Source: Chitinophagaceae bacterium (lineage in GTDB: Bacteria > Bacteroidota > Bacteroidia > Chitinophagales > Chitinophagaceae). Taken from it: a stretch of 48,331 bases of DNA. A model generated the notes under the pieces. It saw nothing but the letters and a program-made list of their open reading frames with translations, was not told where the DNA came from and ran no database searches. The translations under genes were made by a program, and so were the position numbers. The stretch spans positions 1-48,331 of the forward strand of contig JAIEMP010000016.1 in assembly GCA_019752045.1 (NCBI GenBank), in the 5' to 3' direction. Below, in pieces: positions 33,607 to 40,368 of the stretch (positions are counted from its first letter, which is position 1; each line of letters begins with the position of its first letter).

Positions 33607-33819
33607 CAAGCACAACCCATGCTTGCAAAAAATGTTGATTTAATTAAAATTGGTCGAGTTGTGATGATTAAAAATTGATAGATGAAGTGGTAGAACAAAA
33701 ACTTAATTAAATATTTTCAGCACCGCCTCCTCTCTTTGCTTGTCCCGACTAATTCGGGAGAGAGGAGGAAGCCCGCCCGGATGAACCGGTCGGACGGGGG
33801 TGGTGAGGCCAAAATAAAT
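33607..33819. other. argD-argF' gap with a composite nested repeat
   Basis: About 115 nt of AT-rich DNA is followed at 33722-33812 by a composite element. The outer ends CACCGCCTCC and GGTGGTGAGGCC enclose CTCTCTT/GAGAGGAGG arms, a small palindrome TCCCGACTAATTCGGGA, and a family-B unit CCCGCCCGGATGAACCGG then TCGGACGGG. An in-frame ATG at 33736 exists, but the resulting 28 residues are repeat-encoded and I do not accept them as part of ArgF'. Confidence 0.7.
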
Positions 33820-34791
33820 ATGAAACAGTTTATTTCCGTTCATGATGTAGCAAACATCAACGCTCTTGTACAAAAAGCGTTGGCCTATAAAACAAACCCG
33901 CTTGCTGATAAAGCGTTAGGCGCAGGCAAGCGCATGGGTTTAATTTTTCTCAACCCCAGTTTGCGTACACGCTTGAGTACACAGATTGCTGCCGAAAATC
34001 TCGGTATGCAACCAATTGTTTTCAACGTAGGCAGTGAAGGCTGGAGCTGGGAGTTTGAAGAAGAAGCAATCATGAGTGGTACAACGGTGGAGCATGTAAA
34101 AGATGCAGCACCTATTCTTGGAAATTATTTTGATGTGCTGGCCGTCCGCACATTCCCATCGTTGCAGAATAAAAAAGATGATTACAGCGAACTGTTTATT
34201 AAACAGTTCATCAAATATGCAGGTGTGCCGGTGGTGAGTTTAGAAAGTTCAACATTGCATCCGTTACAAAGTCTTACAGATATAATTACAATCACAGAGT
34301 GTTTAAAGAAATCTGAAATCGTAATTCGAAAACCTAAAATCGTTTTAACCTGGGCTCCACACATAAAACCATTGCCGCAATGTGTGAGCAACAGTTTTGC
34401 ACAATGGATCAATGCATGGGGAGAAGCTGATTTTGTAATTACACACCCGGAAGATTATGAACTGGATGAACAATTTACAAATGGCGCAACCATTACACAC
34501 AACCAGGACGAAGCATTGAAAGATGCTGACTTTGTTTATGTGAAAAACTGGAGCACTTATACTGATTATGGCCGTATCTATTGTAACGACCCAGCATGGA
34601 TGCTCACAGAAGAAAAACTGAAAACAACCAATAATGCAAAAGTGATGCATTGCTTACCTGTTCGCCGAAATGTGGAATTAAGCGATGAAGTACTCGACAG
34701 CAGCAACAGTATTGTTACCCAACAGGCGAGCAATCGTGTTTGGGCTGCACAAACTGTGTTGGCAGAAATATTAAGAAGCGGCCCCCTCTAA
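33820..34791 (+). CDS. argF': N-acylornithine carbamoyltransferase (probable N-succinylornithine transcarbamylase)
   Basis: A 323-residue transcarbamylase of the ArgF' type, which acts on acylated ornithine instead of free ornithine. The carbamoyl-phosphate loop is NPSLRTRLST (about 45-54), other family blocks are HPLQSLTDIITI, LTWAPHIKPLPQ and MHCLPVRRN. It lines up closely by length and spacing with the Bacteroides fragilis succinylornithine enzyme as I remember it. The substrate-selecting residue, Pro90 there and Glu92 in the Xanthomonas acetylornithine enzyme, is Val90 here (SGTTVEH), which favours N-succinylornithine. The start at 33820 gives the family N-terminus (MKQFISVHDVANINALV). 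The stop codon lies in a reverse family-A repeat (GPL end). Confidence 0.92.
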   Translation: MKQFISVHDVANINALVQKALAYKTNPLADKALGAGKRMGLIFLNPSLRTRLSTQIAAENLGMQPIVFNVGSEGWSWEFEEEAIMSGTTVEHVKDAAPILGNYFDVLAVRTFPSLQNKKDDYSELFIKQFIKYAGVPVVSLESSTLHPLQSLTDIITITECLKKSEIVIRKPKIVLTWAPHIKPLPQCVSNSFAQWINAWGEADFVITHPEDYELDEQFTNGATITHNQDEALKDADFVYVKNWSTYTDYGRIYCNDPAWMLTEEKLKTTNNAKVMHCLPVRRNVELSDEVLDSSNSIVTQQASNRVWAAQTVLAEILRSGPL

Positions 34792-34810
34792 CTCCCCCAA
34801 AGGAGGAGAA
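34780..34810 (-). repeat. Reverse family-A element supplying the argF' stop
   Basis: GGCCCCCTCTAACTCCCCCA then AAGGAGGAG. The TAA of CTCTAACTC is the argF' stop codon, as at the end of argD. Confidence 0.8.
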
Positions 34811-34930
34811 TGACAAGGCACAAGGCTAACTTATTTAACCAACATGAATAAATGAGACTGGTAAAATAGTAATAGATGCAGAATAGAAAAGTGAAGTCGA
34901 TGTGGTAAATATTTTGTTTAATAAAGAAAT

Positions 34931-34993
34931 GCAGCACCGTTCCCGAAATCCTGAGCATGTCGAAGGATGGAGAGGGAAATGAAGGGTGAGGCC
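34931..34993. repeat. Composite repeat between argF' and argB
   Basis: The outer ends GCAGCACCGTTCCC and GGGTGAGGCC match the ends of the 33722-33812 element (CAGCACCG ... GGTGAGGCC). Inside is a family-C palindrome ATCCTGAGCATGTCGAAGGA (34948-34967). This shows one repeat inserted in another. Confidence 0.7.
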
Positions 34994-35004
34994 AAACGAA
35001 GATT

Positions 35005-35934
35005 ATGCAAAAAGCTTTTTTTAATAGCGAGGTTACAACCTCCTCCCCTCCTGGGAGGTCGGGAGGGGCTTTACTTGTCATAAAAATCGGCGGCAACATT
35101 GTAGACGATGAAGCAAAGCTTTCACCATTTCTGCAAAGTTTTGCTGGTGTCGACACTAAAAAGATTTTAGTGCACGGCGGTGGTAAAGTTGCAACCAAGA
35201 TCGGTGAATCATTAGGCATAGAAAGTAAATATGTAGATGGCCGACGCATTACAGATGCAGCAACCATTGATTTAGTAACGATGGTATATGCTGGTCTCAT
35301 CAACAAAAAAATAATTGCACAATTGCAGTCATTTAATTGCAATGCAATTGGAGTTACAGGTGCAGATGCTAATCTTATTCCTGCTAAAAAGCGTGATGTA
35401 GTTCAAAAAGCCTCCCCTTCCGGGGGAGCCCGCCCGGATGATTCGGTCGGACGGGGTTTGGAGGGGGCTATTGATTATGGTTTTGCAGGTGATGTACAAT
35501 CAGATAAGATCAATGCACAAAGCTGGAGCAGTTTGTTAGAGCATGGTTTTATTCCGGTGGTTGCACCTATTACACACGATGGAAAGGGGCAACTACTCAA
35601 TACCAATGCAGATACGATTGCACAGGAAGTAGCGAAGGCAATGAGCAGTTTGTACGATGTAAGTCTCATCTACTCGTTTGAAAAACCAGGTGTACTATTG
35701 GATGTAAACGATGATAACAGCGTAATTAAAAAGCTCACGCCAGCTTACTATGAGGAGCTGAAATCCCCCCTTCCGGGGGGTGAGGGGGCCAGAATATTTG
35801 CGGGTATGATCCCGAAACTTGATAACGCATTCGCTGCGTTAAACAGTGGTGTAAAAAAAGTAGTAATTGGGAAAGCAGAAAAATTAGAAGATCTGATCAA
35901 CGGAGAAGGTGGAACATCCATTACAAACAGTTAA
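35005..35934 (+). CDS. argB: N-acylglutamate kinase carrying three repeat-encoded insertions
   Basis: A 309-residue amino-acid kinase-fold ArgB, longer than the usual 255-265 residues. Landmarks are LLVIKIGGNIVDD, ILVHGGGKVATKIG, YVDGRRITD, GVTGADANLIPAKKR, and NADTIAQEVAKAM. The excess comes from three inserts: residues 11-22 (TSSPPGRSGGAL), 135-155 (SPSGGARPDDSVGRGLEGA region) and 253-262 (KSPLPGGEGA). Each is encoded by a family-A repeat, the middle one with a family-B unit nested inside. All lie between conserved segments, and the ATP- and substrate-binding motifs are intact, so activity is likely retained. The true start could be later, near LLVIKIGG, but no ATG is available there. Confidence 0.93.
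   Translation: MQKAFFNSEVTTSSPPGRSGGALLVIKIGGNIVDDEAKLSPFLQSFAGVDTKKILVHGGGKVATKIGESLGIESKYVDGRRITDAATIDLVTMVYAGLINKKIIAQLQSFNCNAIGVTGADANLIPAKKRDVVQKASPSGGARPDDSVGRGLEGAIDYGFAGDVQSDKINAQSWSSLLEHGFIPVVAPITHDGKGQLLNTNADTIAQEVAKAMSSLYDVSLIYSFEKPGVLLDVNDDNSVIKKLTPAYYEELKSPLPGGEGARIFAGMIPKLDNAFAALNSGVKKVVIGKAEKLEDLINGEGGTSITNS
35037..35073 (+). repeat. Family-A element inside argB, N-terminal copy
   Basis: CCTCCTCCCCTCCTGGGAGG then TCGGGAGGGGCTT; encodes TSSPPGRSGGAL in frame. Confidence 0.8.
35408..35470 (+). repeat. Family-A element with nested family-B unit inside argB
   Basis: Family-A halves AGCCTCCCCTTCCGGGGGAG and TTTGGAGGGGGCT are split by a family-B unit CCCGCCCGGATGATTCGG then TCGGACGGG. 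The 63-nt composite is translated in frame. The family-A halves match the first argC copy almost base for base. Confidence 0.85.
35764..35791 (+). repeat. Family-A element inside argB, C-terminal copy
   Basis: TCCCCCCTTCCGGGGGGTGA then GGGGGCC; encodes SPLPGGEGA in frame. Confidence 0.8.
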
Positions 35935-35944
35935 ACAAATTATT

Positions 35945-37018
35945 ATGGCCAACCAGGACATCAGCCAACTTCACACAGAGGCACTTGAATTGTTAAAGCA
36001 GTTGATTGCCACTCCGTCTTTTTCAAAAGAAGAAAACGAAACGGCAGAAATACTCGGACTTTTTTTTGCAAAGAAAATGATTGAACATGCAAGAGTTGGC
36101 AACAATCTGTATGCAAAGAATAAATTTTACGATCCATCGAAACCAACGGTATTACTCAATTCACATCATGATACGGTAAAGCCAAATGCGAAATACACAA
36201 AAGACCCGTTTGAACCGATTATTGAAGAGGGAAAATTATATGGTCTTGGCAGTAACGATGCAGGTGGTTGTTTGGTAAGTTTGATTGCTACCTTTCTTTA
36301 TTACTACGAAAAAGAAAATCTTTCGCACAATGTAGTTTTTGCAGCAAGTGCTGAAGAAGAGATCAGTGGTGTAAATGGTATTGAACTGGTGCTTCCGTTT
36401 CTTGGTAAAATTGATTTTGGAATTGTAGGCGAACCTACAAAAATGGAAATGGCTGTTGCTGAGCGTGGTTTGATGGTGATTGATTGTATTGCACAAGGCA
36501 AGGCCGGTCATGCTGCACGTAAAGAAGGCGAGAATGCATTGTATATTGCCGTTGATGATATTAACTGGATTCGTAATTACAAGTTTGAAAAAGTAAGTCC
36601 GCTGTTGGGTGAGACCATGTTAACAGTTACTGTCATCGGAACTGAAAATCAACAACACAATGTAGTACCACCACAATGCAAGTTTGTAATTGATGTGCGG
36701 GTGAATGAATTCTATACGTTTGATGAAATTCTCGGAGAGTTAAAACAAAATCTCAAGAGCCAGTTCAAACCCCGAACTACCAGAATGAAATCAACTTCCA
36801 TCCCAATGGATCATCTGTTGGTGAAAGCAGGTATTGAGTTGGGTCGTGGTTACTATGGCTCGCCAACAACAAGCGATAAAGCATTGATGCCTTTCCCTGC
36901 ATTAAAGATGGGTCCCGGCGATAGTGCAAGAAGTCATACTGCCGATGAGTATATTTATATCGATGAGATCAAAGCTGGAATAGAACTTTATATCCAGCTG
37001 TTAAATAAAATTTTCTAA
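35945..37018 (+). CDS. argE: M20-family deacylase of the arginine pathway (acyl-citrulline/ornithine)
   Basis: A 357-residue M20 metallopeptidase-fold deacylase. Metal ligands are visible: His in NSHHDTVKP (followed by Asp), Asp in GLGSNDAGGC, the Glu pair in SAEEEIS, Glu in VGEPTKME, and the late His in ARSHTADEY. Because the transcarbamylase here acts on an acyl-ornithine, the natural substrate is more likely N-acyl-citrulline than acylornithine. The ATG at 35945, 10 nt after the argB stop, gives the best N-terminus; an upstream in-frame ATG overlaps argB. No repeat is inserted in this gene. The argE symbol reflects position and family, not tested specificity. Confidence 0.85.
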   Translation: MANQDISQLHTEALELLKQLIATPSFSKEENETAEILGLFFAKKMIEHARVGNNLYAKNKFYDPSKPTVLLNSHHDTVKPNAKYTKDPFEPIIEEGKLYGLGSNDAGGCLVSLIATFLYYYEKENLSHNVVFAASAEEEISGVNGIELVLPFLGKIDFGIVGEPTKMEMAVAERGLMVIDCIAQGKAGHAARKEGENALYIAVDDINWIRNYKFEKVSPLLGETMLTVTVIGTENQQHNVVPPQCKFVIDVRVNEFYTFDEILGELKQNLKSQFKPRTTRMKSTSIPMDHLLVKAGIELGRGYYGSPTTSDKALMPFPALKMGPGDSARSHTADEYIYIDEIKAGIELYIQLLNKIF

Positions 37019-37062
37019 TCAACTCTGTGGCCTCTGTGCCCTCTGTGTGAAAAATAAATACA

Positions 37063-38370
37063 ATGAAACTCTGGAGCAAAGAAAACAGCAGCACATCCGC
37101 ATTGGTAGAACAATTCACCGTTGGTCGTGATAAAGAATTTGATTTGCTCCTGGCAAAGTACGATGTACAAGGTTCCATTGCGCATGTAACCATGCTGGGC
37201 GAAGTGGGTTTAATGACGAAAGAGGAATCGGAACAAGCTGTTGCAGGATTAAAAGAAATTGCAGCAACCATTGACCATTCACAATTCACCATTGACGAAG
37301 GCATTGAAGATGTGCACTCACAAGTAGAATACCTGCTTACTCAAAAGATTGGTGATGTTGGAAAAAAAATTCATAGTGGCCGCAGCCGTAACGATCAGGT
37401 GGCAGTTGATATTAAATTGTATCTGCGTGCAGAGATCAACCATATTAAAGACGAAGTGAAAAATTTGTTTGATCTGTTGATCACAACAAGTAATCAATAC
37501 AAAAACACTTTACTCCCTGGCTATACACATTTGCAGATAGCCATGCCATCATCCGTTGGTTTATGGTTGGGAGCTTATGCAGAAAGTTTGGTAGATGATC
37601 TGGAATTATTAGCAGCAGCATATCAAGTAGCAAATAAAAATCCACTGGGTAGTGGTGCAGGTTATGGTTCATCTTTTCCTTTAAACAGAAAACGTACAAC
37701 AGAATTATTACAGTTCGGTACACTCAATTGGAACAGTGTGTATGCACAAATGAGTCGGGGCAAAACAGAGAAGGTAACATCTATTGGGATGAGTGCAGTT
37801 GCTGCAACACTTAGCAAACTGGCCATGGATTGTTGCCTGTACATGAATCAAAACTTTGGTTTCATTTCGTTTCCCGATGAGTTAACAACAGGCAGCAGCA
37901 TTATGCCGCACAAAAAAAATCCGGATGTGTTTGAACTCATCCGTGCCAAATGCAACCGCATTCAATCGATTCCGAATGAATTAACATTGCTCATCAATAA
38001 TCTTCCTTCCGGTTATCACCGTGATATGCAGTTAACAAAAGAAATTCTGTTTCCTGCTATTGAAGAACTGAAAGCCTGTTTGCTATTAATGCAACTCATG
38101 CTGAACAATATGAAGGTAAAGGAGAATATTCTTGCCGATGAGAAGTATAAGTATCTCTTTAGTGTAGATGCAGTGAATGATCTGGTGATAAAAGGAATTC
38201 CTTTTCGAGATGCTTACAAAAAAGTAGGTAAAGATATCGAGCAGGCTGTATTTACTCCTCCCCTCTTGGGGGAGGTTGGGAGGGGGCTACATGAAGGAAG
38301 CATCGGTAACCTTTGCAACGATGAAGTAAAAGCAGAAATGGAAAAAGTGATGAGAAAGTTCGGGGCATAA
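37063..38370 (+). CDS. argH: Argininosuccinate lyase
   Basis: A 435-residue fumarase-superfamily enzyme that splits argininosuccinate to arginine and fumarate. Signature blocks are KIHSGRSRNDQVAVD, the signature loop GSSIMPHKKNPDVFE with the catalytic-loop Ser, and TLLINNLPSGYHRDMQ. At about residues 397-410 TPPLLGEVGRGL replaces a short variable loop just before HEGSIGNLCN; it is encoded by a family-A repeat (38254-38289). The insertion is distant from the active site in sequence. This is the last gene of the arginine run, and a terminator follows. Confidence 0.96.
   Translation: MKLWSKENSSTSALVEQFTVGRDKEFDLLLAKYDVQGSIAHVTMLGEVGLMTKEESEQAVAGLKEIAATIDHSQFTIDEGIEDVHSQVEYLLTQKIGDVGKKIHSGRSRNDQVAVDIKLYLRAEINHIKDEVKNLFDLLITTSNQYKNTLLPGYTHLQIAMPSSVGLWLGAYAESLVDDLELLAAAYQVANKNPLGSGAGYGSSFPLNRKRTTELLQFGTLNWNSVYAQMSRGKTEKVTSIGMSAVAATLSKLAMDCCLYMNQNFGFISFPDELTTGSSIMPHKKNPDVFELIRAKCNRIQSIPNELTLLINNLPSGYHRDMQLTKEILFPAIEELKACLLLMQLMLNNMKVKENILADEKYKYLFSVDAVNDLVIKGIPFRDAYKKVGKDIEQAVFTPPLLGEVGRGLHEGSIGNLCNDEVKAEMEKVMRKFGA
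38254..38289 (+). repeat. Family-A element inside argH, in frame
   Basis: ACTCCTCCCCTCTTGGGGGA then GGTTGGGAGGGGGCTA, one of the most complete copies, with the long G-rich foot GGTTGGGAGGGGGCT. It encodes TPPLLGEVGRGL. Confidence 0.85.
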
Positions 38371-38371
38371 A

Positions 38372-38404
38372 AAAAAGCCATACACCGTCAGCGAATGGCT
38401 TTCA
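38372..38404 (+). terminator. Terminator of the arginine cluster
   Basis: AAAGCCAT (38374-38381) and ATGGCTTT (38395-38402) form an 8-base stem directly after the argH stop. The T tail is short; on the other strand an A/T-rich tail follows, so it could also end the minus-strand small gene. Confidence 0.6.
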
Positions 38405-38423
38405 TGGGTAAAGTTCTTTCATA

Positions 38424-38561
38424 TTATTCTGATATAAAGCTTTTTAATCTTCTGAATTCTCTTGTTTGCGGAGATTCAAACGATTCAACCAGTAAATGAA
38501 CAATCTGTTTAAGGGATTGCATAAATGAAGAACTTTTGCGTACGGATTGGTTCTTTTTCAT
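38424..38561 (-). CDS. Possible 45-residue small protein
   Basis: An open frame of 45 codons starting MKKNQSVRKSSSFMQSLKQI and ending RRLKSFISE. It is basic, with a likely amphipathic helix in the middle (LKQIVHLLVESF). It is convergent with argH and has a credible promoter upstream (38582-38613). I recognise no family. Small size means chance cannot be excluded. Confidence 0.5.
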   Translation of the reverse strand: MKKNQSVRKSSSFMQSLKQIVHLLVESFESPQTREFRRLKSFISE

Positions 38562-38581
38562 TTCGATTTGGATTTAAGACT

Positions 38582-38613
38582 GTAAATATAATCTCTTGTT
38601 TATACTCCCGCAA
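38582..38613 (-). promoter_or_regulatory. Predicted promoter of the 45-residue ORF
   Basis: On the minus strand a -33 TTG (38613-38611) is followed 20 bases later by TATATTTA, one base from TAnnTTTG, about 20 nt before the ATG at 38561. Confidence 0.45.
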
Positions 38614-38684
38614 GCGTATAAATAATGTTTTTACACATGTGAATTTTACTGGTTTTATTTTACTCTTCTTATTAATTTAGCAGC

Positions 38685-39251
38685 ATGCTTTTGCTTTTTG
38701 CAGGTTGCGGAATTTACTTTTTTTTGCATAGTTATTTGGCCAATGAGGCTGTAAAACAGCTTGTGGCTAAGGGTTTTCGCTTATCAGCTAACGGTTACAG
38801 GAAAGGTTATAACCTGTTCAATGTTATGGCGTTGGGGCTTCTGTTGTTTTTATTATACAAGACGGAATCGCCGCTTCTTTATCCAAAAAGCACAGAACTT
38901 ACAATTGCAGGGGCTCTGGTTGCTTTTTCAGGGTCCATCATCATGTTTCTGGCAGTCAGAAATTATGATCTCCCTTCGTTTTTCGTTTTTCGATCCGAAA
39001 CAAAAATGCCTTTGCAGATAAAAGGGTTGAATCAATACATGCGTCATCCGCTGTACAGCGGAACAATAGTATTGGTGCTTGGCTTTTGCATCGCACTGCC
39101 TTATCTGAAAGTCTGGCTCTTTCTTGTTTTAATGATCATTTATATTTTTATTGGCATGCAGTATGAAGAGCAAAAGCTGGTTATGTGGTTTGGGGATGAT
39201 TATAAAAATTATCAGAAAAAAGTAAAACGCCTCATCCCCGGCATCATTTAA
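38685..39251 (+). CDS. Isoprenylcysteine carboxyl methyltransferase / NnrU-like membrane protein
   Basis: A 188-residue multi-pass membrane protein with about five helices. The C-terminal RHPLYSGTI and YEEQKLVMWFGDDYKNYQKKVKRLIP are the signature of the ICMT/phospholipid methyltransferase-like family, in which this part binds S-adenosylmethionine. NnrU-like proteins share the fold, so the acceptor is unknown. An in-frame earlier start is not visible, and the short N-terminus is normal for the family. Confidence 0.85.
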   Translation: MLLLFAGCGIYFFLHSYLANEAVKQLVAKGFRLSANGYRKGYNLFNVMALGLLLFLLYKTESPLLYPKSTELTIAGALVAFSGSIIMFLAVRNYDLPSFFVFRSETKMPLQIKGLNQYMRHPLYSGTIVLVLGFCIALPYLKVWLFLVLMIIYIFIGMQYEEQKLVMWFGDDYKNYQKKVKRLIPGII

Positions 39252-39293
39252 TTTTTCATTTGTTTCCTTATATTGCAGTACAATTCTTTATCC

Positions 39294-39905
39294 ATGAAAC
39301 AAAAACTACTGCTTCTCTGCAAGTGTATTTTCCTTGCATCATTCTTATCTGCACAGGTTAAAAATCCGCTTACATCTATCAGGCCGCAGCTTGAAAAAGT
39401 AATAGGCGCCTATCCCGGCGAATTCTCTTCCATTAAAGGTGAACAAAGTCAGGGCGAACCAAATACGATTGAATACGCATCAACCATTGAAATAAAAGGT
39501 GCAGTGGAAAGTAAGGTGATTGGTTATCCATCCAAAACAAAAATTCACTGGTTGTGGGAAGCCAAGCTCTTAGTTACTGAAGATATAGAGCTGCTGAAAA
39601 AACAATACAAAGCTTATTATAATGATATTGCCGGCAAATCACTGTTGAGTAAAGGAAACATCAACAGTTTACATGCAACAACTGCATACAATGCGCCTAC
39701 AGAAGAGCTGCGTTTATGGACCAATCAATTCCGCATTAATGATGTTACAGGCGAATACAGTAAACTGGTAGTGGAACTGGTTGCTGAGTATGATAAGTTT
39801 GAATGGATTGTTTATCTCCGGGTTTATGAAAAAGAAAACGATGAAGAAATGAAACCAACCAAGGAGACCAATGATAGATACAGATTTGGAAACGAAAAAA
39901 AGTAA
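39294..39905 (+). CDS. Exported protein of unknown function
   Basis: 203 residues with a signal peptide (MKQKLLLLCKCIFLASFLSAQ) and a mixed alpha/beta mature domain (AVESKVIGYPSKTKIHWLWEAKLL...FEWIVYLRVYEK). I do not recognise the family. The ATG at 39294 was preferred over 39273 because it starts the signal peptide. It lies 42 nt after the methyltransferase-like gene and is probably in the same transcript. Confidence 0.75.
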   Translation: MKQKLLLLCKCIFLASFLSAQVKNPLTSIRPQLEKVIGAYPGEFSSIKGEQSQGEPNTIEYASTIEIKGAVESKVIGYPSKTKIHWLWEAKLLVTEDIELLKKQYKAYYNDIAGKSLLSKGNINSLHATTAYNAPTEELRLWTNQFRINDVTGEYSKLVVELVAEYDKFEWIVYLRVYEKENDEEMKPTKETNDRYRFGNEKK

Positions 39906-39908
39906 CGC

Positions 39909-39940
39909 AAAAAAGCCCTGAAGATTCGGGGCTTTTTTTA
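39909..39940. terminator. Bidirectional terminator
   Basis: AAAAAAGCCC (39909-39918) and GGGCTTTTTT (39929-39938 region) form a stem with A and T runs on the flanks, between convergent genes. Confidence 0.85.
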
Positions 39941-39950
39941 TGGAATTTGT

Positions 39951-40241
39951 TTATGCAGTTTTAATAACGGTTAGGTTGGTCTTTGCAGAACCGAAACGGT
40001 TCATCAGCCACATGATACTGAAGCTGGGAATAAAATCAAGGCCCGGTAATAATTCTTCTGCAAAGTTGAACACAGAACCCAAAGCACCTTTCCAGCCGCC
40101 AAATGTTTTATAGAAAACAAAAGCTGAGACGGGCGCCCAAATGATATCTCCAAACTCACCCAGTAGAGGCAGCGCATAAGTGGCATAACCCACTGCATCC
40201 ATCAAAATGCAAAACCAAAGCGATGTTTGTTGTTTGTTCAT
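39951..40241 (-). CDS. Small membrane protein, unknown function
   Basis: 96 residues with two or three hydrophobic helices (WFCILMDAVGYATYALPLLG; IIWAPVSAFVFYKTFGG; FIPSFSIMWLMNRFG). No family recognised by name, though the layout is common among Bacteroidota small membrane proteins. It is convergent with the preceding gene and shares its terminator. Confidence 0.75.
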   Translation of the reverse strand: MNKQQTSLWFCILMDAVGYATYALPLLGEFGDIIWAPVSAFVFYKTFGGWKGALGSVFNFAEELLPGLDFIPSFSIMWLMNRFGSAKTNLTVIKTA

Positions 40242-40368
40242 GTTGTTGTTGTTTATAACATTGTTTCAGATTGCAAATGAAATACCAACGTTGCATATGT
40301 GACGGAATGACGCCTGTTAAATTTTCAAACCACAAAATCCTTAGCTTTAAGTATTAAAAATTAAAACC

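Noticed and set aside
33736..33819. Longer ArgF' start at 33736
   Set aside because: The 28 extra residues are encoded by nested repeats, and the family N-terminus begins at the ATG at 33820.
34788..35342. Minus-strand open frame of 184 codons over argB
   Set aside because: Antisense to argB and its leader; the composition is a shadow of the coding strand.
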